DNA of 64,000 nt, from contig NC_054082.1 in the NCBI RefSeq assembly GCF_017562075.2, forward strand, positions 45,901,832 to 45,965,831. The letters run 5' to 3'. The position numbers were made by a program, and so were the translations under genes. Positions 60,201 to 64,000 of this stretch are shown here, in pieces. Below the pieces are notes generated by a model. That model saw only the letters and a list, made by a program, of their open reading frames with translations. It was not told the origin of the DNA and ran no database searches. This DNA comes from Anopheles merus. Taxonomy: Eukaryota; Arthropoda; Insecta; Diptera; Culicidae. Position 1 is the first letter of the stretch. Each line of letters opens with the position of its first letter.

Positions 60201-62806
60201 CTCTTTTGTATCATGAACGCTGAAATGATGCTGCTGTGCACGGTATGTTTTTTGTTGTTGCTTGAGATGGGATGGGTGGGAGAAATGAGGAAGGCTGTGT
60301 GCTGGGAGGGGGATGGGGGATTAATCGAGCGAATGAAAAGACGGAAATAGCACACAAATGTACTGTAAGAAAAAGGATTGCGTTAGTAAAGGTGCCTTGC
60401 ACAACCTCGAGCGAATGCTGTACAACATCTTTATCCTGTCCGGGTTGGTGCTCAAGAGCGCGCCACAGCAAAGCAATCGGAGAAGGGACTGTACCGGTTG
60501 GAAGAATAGAGTTCACTAAAAACACGGAAAAATGGACATGCTGAGCTTGTACCGAAAGTTGTGCGGATGCGTACCGGCTGAATAAGTGGTCGGGTGCAGA
60601 TTGACCAACAAAACCACCCACCGGTGCTTTTGTCTGTTGCTGCTACACCGACCTGGCCGAGTTTGTAGAACCATGTCAGTAGCAGCCAACCGAACTTCGC
60701 GTGTGCTTGGAGGTGAATGGTAGAGCGAAAAAAAAATGCTCCAACGCCAAGTAGTTTGCAAAACAGGATAATGAATATTTTCACAGCACTCCAACGGATG
60801 GGGCTCGTATCTAGTGAGGCACTCCAAATCAAGCGAATTAATTTTTTAATTTCGCTCGTCAAGCGCTACAGTTACTGTATTCGTTGGAAGCGTTGTGCAG
60901 GTCGTTGGGTGGTTAAGCGTGAAAATGTCAGTAAAAAGAAGCATCGTTCCTGCCTGTATGCGACAGATAGTTGGTAAAACCGGAACACGATGCCACAAGC
61001 TCGCTCAGCACAAGCTATATTCGACATTATCCGCGATGAGATGCGGCCTTCGCGTGAGTTTGACTGCGTGAGTGATGGATCGTCTCACCGATACGACCAT
61101 CGATTTTAACGGTTGTGCAAAGCTTGCTGATAGTTCTACCCCTTTGCTGCCGGAAAGATAGCAGCAACATGATAAAAAAAAATCTACGCAGCACAAGGAT
61201 GTATTGCTCACCGCATGTTTACCCACTGGCGGACGCTCTCTACATGTGGCAGAGGAGAAGGTGAATAAATGAGGGTACTAATTATTATTAATTAATTACA
61301 TCGCAACGACCGTAGCCATCGGTTGGCCAGTATCGCAGCTGCGGGGGAAAAAAGCACCACGTATGCTGACAGAAGCATGCAAACATATTTTCGGTCTGTT
61401 CTTTCTCTACTCTACACCGGCCTTACAGGCACTCATGCCTGGCGGGGTAGATTGAACTGTCGACAACAGTTTACTAAAACAACGTGTGGCCGGTTGTGTG
61501 GAAGCTATGGTTTGATGTTTTTGAAATAATGTTTACTGTTAAAGAACAACACGCAGCAGCAGAAAAGAAAAACAACATGATTTCTACATTTGCATCCATG
61601 GTGGGATGGACAAAAACACCATTCGACACAAAAGAAGCACAAACACTTTATGTTATTAACACATATTTGGAGTGGCGGAAACATCGAATGTTTCTCTAAA
61701 TTCAGTCAGATAAAAAAGTTTTTAAGAGTTCTTTAAAATCTGTTGTGAAAAAAACTGCTAAAGAGTGGCATTTTTAAATAAATGAAGACATATAAAATTC
61801 TGCATCTTTACTCACTAGCGCAAGAACACACTGGCAATATAAAATAGTATTCGTATAGAAACTGTTTGAATTCATCGAAATAAACACCAGTCAAATGAAC
61901 AAAGAACTCACAGCACATATAATATTACGAAATAATAGTATTAGCTCAAGACAAAACAATGGCCCACACTTCAAAAGTATTCAAAAGTAAAATAATAGAG
62001 TAGTAATATAAACTAATTAATTTAAATAGTAAAGGAATCAAACACAATTTTTGGTTTGGCTTTGTTGGTTGACGTTTAACGTATAGAAAAAATGCACATT
62101 TTTATTTCCCCCACTAAATAATACTTACTTTAAGCATATCATTATCATAGCATAAGTTTGATATTCTTTCAACATTAATGCGATAATATCCTCTTCTTTC
62201 ATCTATCTTCACTGGGTATCGTAAAATAAAACGCAATACAATAGACACAACTCGTATTTTAATACGTTTAATATGTTCAATTCAATAATGAGTCAAACAT
62301 TCTCTTCTATTTTTTTTAATATGGAGAGGAGGGTTTCTCGATATTATATTACAACGTTATAAATGGTTCAATTTAATTGAATGTAATTTAAGAAATCTAT
62401 GTTGCTTTATTTTAGCGTATATAACGCCCCTCTATTCATTATATTATTCAATATTTTATAGACTTTTTTTTAATTTTACAAATTCCGAAAATAATTCTAT
62501 TCATGTTACCTATTTCTTCATACACATCAAATTTGATTTTTATCATGCTTCTAGTACAAGCTAATGGAAAGTCTTCGTATTTTTTCGTATTTTCTGAGCT
62601 TTAGTTTTCGTATGTTGTGAAATGTAATGTCTCCGGGATAACCGAAAAGTCACTACCCTTTTATTAAAACACCCTTAATATGATTTTCGTCATTTTCGAC
62701 TTAAAAGGAGGTCGTTATACACGCTAAAATACAGTATTTGTTTTATTAAAATTAAAAATAAACCCGGCGGTGTTGTGAATGCAGCAGAACCCCGGTCAAC
62801 CATGTG
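57236..62806. other. Mixed stretch, no gene recognised
   Basis: Purine-leaning + strand at about 58240-59060, GC-richer islands at 59830-60980 and 61000-61500, and very AT-rich DNA from 61700 to 62760. Frames at 60211-60862 (two of 136 codons on the minus strand) overlap in different phases and show no domain. No further tRNA or paired transposon ends found. Confidence 0.4.
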
Positions 62807-62878
62807 GACTCCGTAGCGCAACGGTAGCGCGTCTGACTCCAGATCAGAAGGTTGCGTGTTCAAATCACGTCGGGGTCA
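62807..62878 (+). tRNA. tRNA-Trp (CCA), second copy
   Basis: A complete 72-nt cloverleaf with anticodon CCA at 62839-62841, acceptor GACTCCG/CGGGGTC and discriminator A. No intron. A TTTTT run about 12 nt downstream is the likely terminator. It differs from the minus-strand copy at 41641 only at base 9 (A here). The two copies lie 21 kb apart in opposite orientation with unrelated flanks. Confidence 0.95.
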
Positions 62879-64000
62879 ATACTGATAGCTTTTTAACTGT
62901 TTTGTTAAAGCATTTCATTTGGGTTTATTTCATAATAAATTGAACATTATGTTTGCAATGTGACTTGTGCACCGATGACTGATGCACTGAAAGTTAATTT
63001 CAAATGATCCGTTGCTCGCTGCTTTTACTAGAGTATTGTTGTTTCGAACAAAGGAACCATAAGTGAAAGCGCATGGAAAAGTCTTAATTTTTGCACTGTG
63101 CGTTAAATCAATCTCGTGAAAGTTATTAAATAAAACCAGTTATCCAAACGTACCTTAAAAAACAATTTAGGGGGTTTGCGCGATCATATGCTATGTATGG
63201 TATCTGTGTGAAATTCAATTAAACAGCATTTTTTTCTTCCATATGCTTAATTTAATTCTAGTGCGGGGACCGTTAACAATATTTAAGAGATTGTAACATT
63301 TTTTAGTGAATCAACAGAAACACATGGAAATTATGTACAATTCCATTTTATCTTATTTTGGTTACGATAGCATTATGTAAGAAGTATGTTTCAAAATTCA
63401 CGTGCTTTAAGCATGTAGATTTGATTGACGACTTGTGTCGTAAATAACCGGTTTTAAGAAGGAGTCAGTTTAAAATGAGGACAGCGTTTATACCCCTTTG
63501 CAAGATGTCTTTCAAACACTGAAGTCTTTTTCTATTTGCATCAAAATTTATTTTCTGTTCTTCCACATGATTTTCAACACGCCACAAAAAATTGTCAAAC
63601 TCACTCAGTCCAACTTGTGCCGTGTGAAAGAACGGAAATTTTATTTTAAATACGGCGTATGGCTTGCATTTTATATTTTACATAATTTATAAAATGTCCG
63701 TTATAATTTGTGGTCCATGTTCATTATTCTAGTACGTCATTCGAAGAGTGAAGAAAAATCAAACGTTCGACCTAGTTACAGGTTGTTCAATAACAGATCA
63801 GCCTTTTTGCAGATAGCACCACACAGCACGAAGAATGACGGATGGATGATAATGTTAATTATGTTACATCAGGCAGCCTATGTTATGCATACACCGTATA
63901 GTGTTTTACTGAGTTCAACCGTACCGTCAAACGCTTACTCACCCAGCCACTTGTTTAACGATTTCTAACTGCTTCTCCGAAATGCAGCGTTAGAGTAGTA
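62879..64000. other. AT-rich stretch to the end of the window
   Basis: Short frames at 63498-63968 show no recognisable domain. Nothing further supported. Confidence 0.5.

Noticed and set aside
1..64000. CRISPR arrays, bacterial operons, viral genes
   Set aside because: No regularly spaced direct repeats with unique spacers and no prokaryotic gene organisation; the content is eukaryotic nuclear DNA.

Overview
This is animal nuclear DNA, almost certainly from a dipteran and most like a mosquito (Anopheles-type). The evidence is dispersed eukaryotic tRNA genes with internal A/B boxes and T-run terminators, tRNA-derived SINEs with (AAG)n tails, a complete RTE-clade LINE, several MITEs with TA or 8-bp target duplications, and many CA, GA, TG and TTG microsatellites. 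The genus is inferred from general character; no diagnostic protein gene is present.

Layout. 1-21.7 kb: no recognisable protein gene. AT-rich DNA alternates with GC-richer islands, and there is a (TC)25 microsatellite and a long purine-biased tract. 21.7-22.8 kb: a SINE, then a hAT-like MITE filled with a GACTCC minisatellite. 22.8-31.2 kb: apparently non-coding, with a second purine-biased tract and a GC/CA/GA-rich island at about 26.2-28.4 kb that could be a promoter or 5' UTR. 31.28-32.19 kb: an imperfect palindrome with two SINEs inserted at its ends in opposite orientation. 33.1-34.0 kb: an island with a good TATA box, an Inr-like start and a 123-codon ORF, the best candidate for a small host gene. 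34.4 and 38.1 kb: two SINEs of a second subfamily.

41.6-48.4 kb is a loose tRNA cluster: Trp, Lys, a split Leu-like gene, two identical Ile genes, and Gly. Between them lie pogo/Tigger-like MITEs, a Tc1-like transposase relic, and a 97-bp near-perfect inverted repeat. A second tRNA-Trp is at 62.8 kb. 51.0-54.33 kb holds an RTE LINE with an open endonuclease-plus-reverse-transcriptase ORF, a 7-nt 3' UTR and a TAAG tail. A 96-bp palindromic MITE and a hAT MITE follow at 56.0-57.1 kb, and the rest is AT-rich DNA with a (TG)27 microsatellite.

The only confidently coding protein is the LINE polyprotein. Most other open frames are in low-complexity or unconserved-looking DNA; the window may be intergenic or lie in large introns. 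I found no new multi-gene system. The most unusual structures are the 97-bp hairpin, the SINE-capped palindrome, the tRNA-Leu-like gene split by about 290 bp, the TATA-driven small ORF and the apparently intact RTE.
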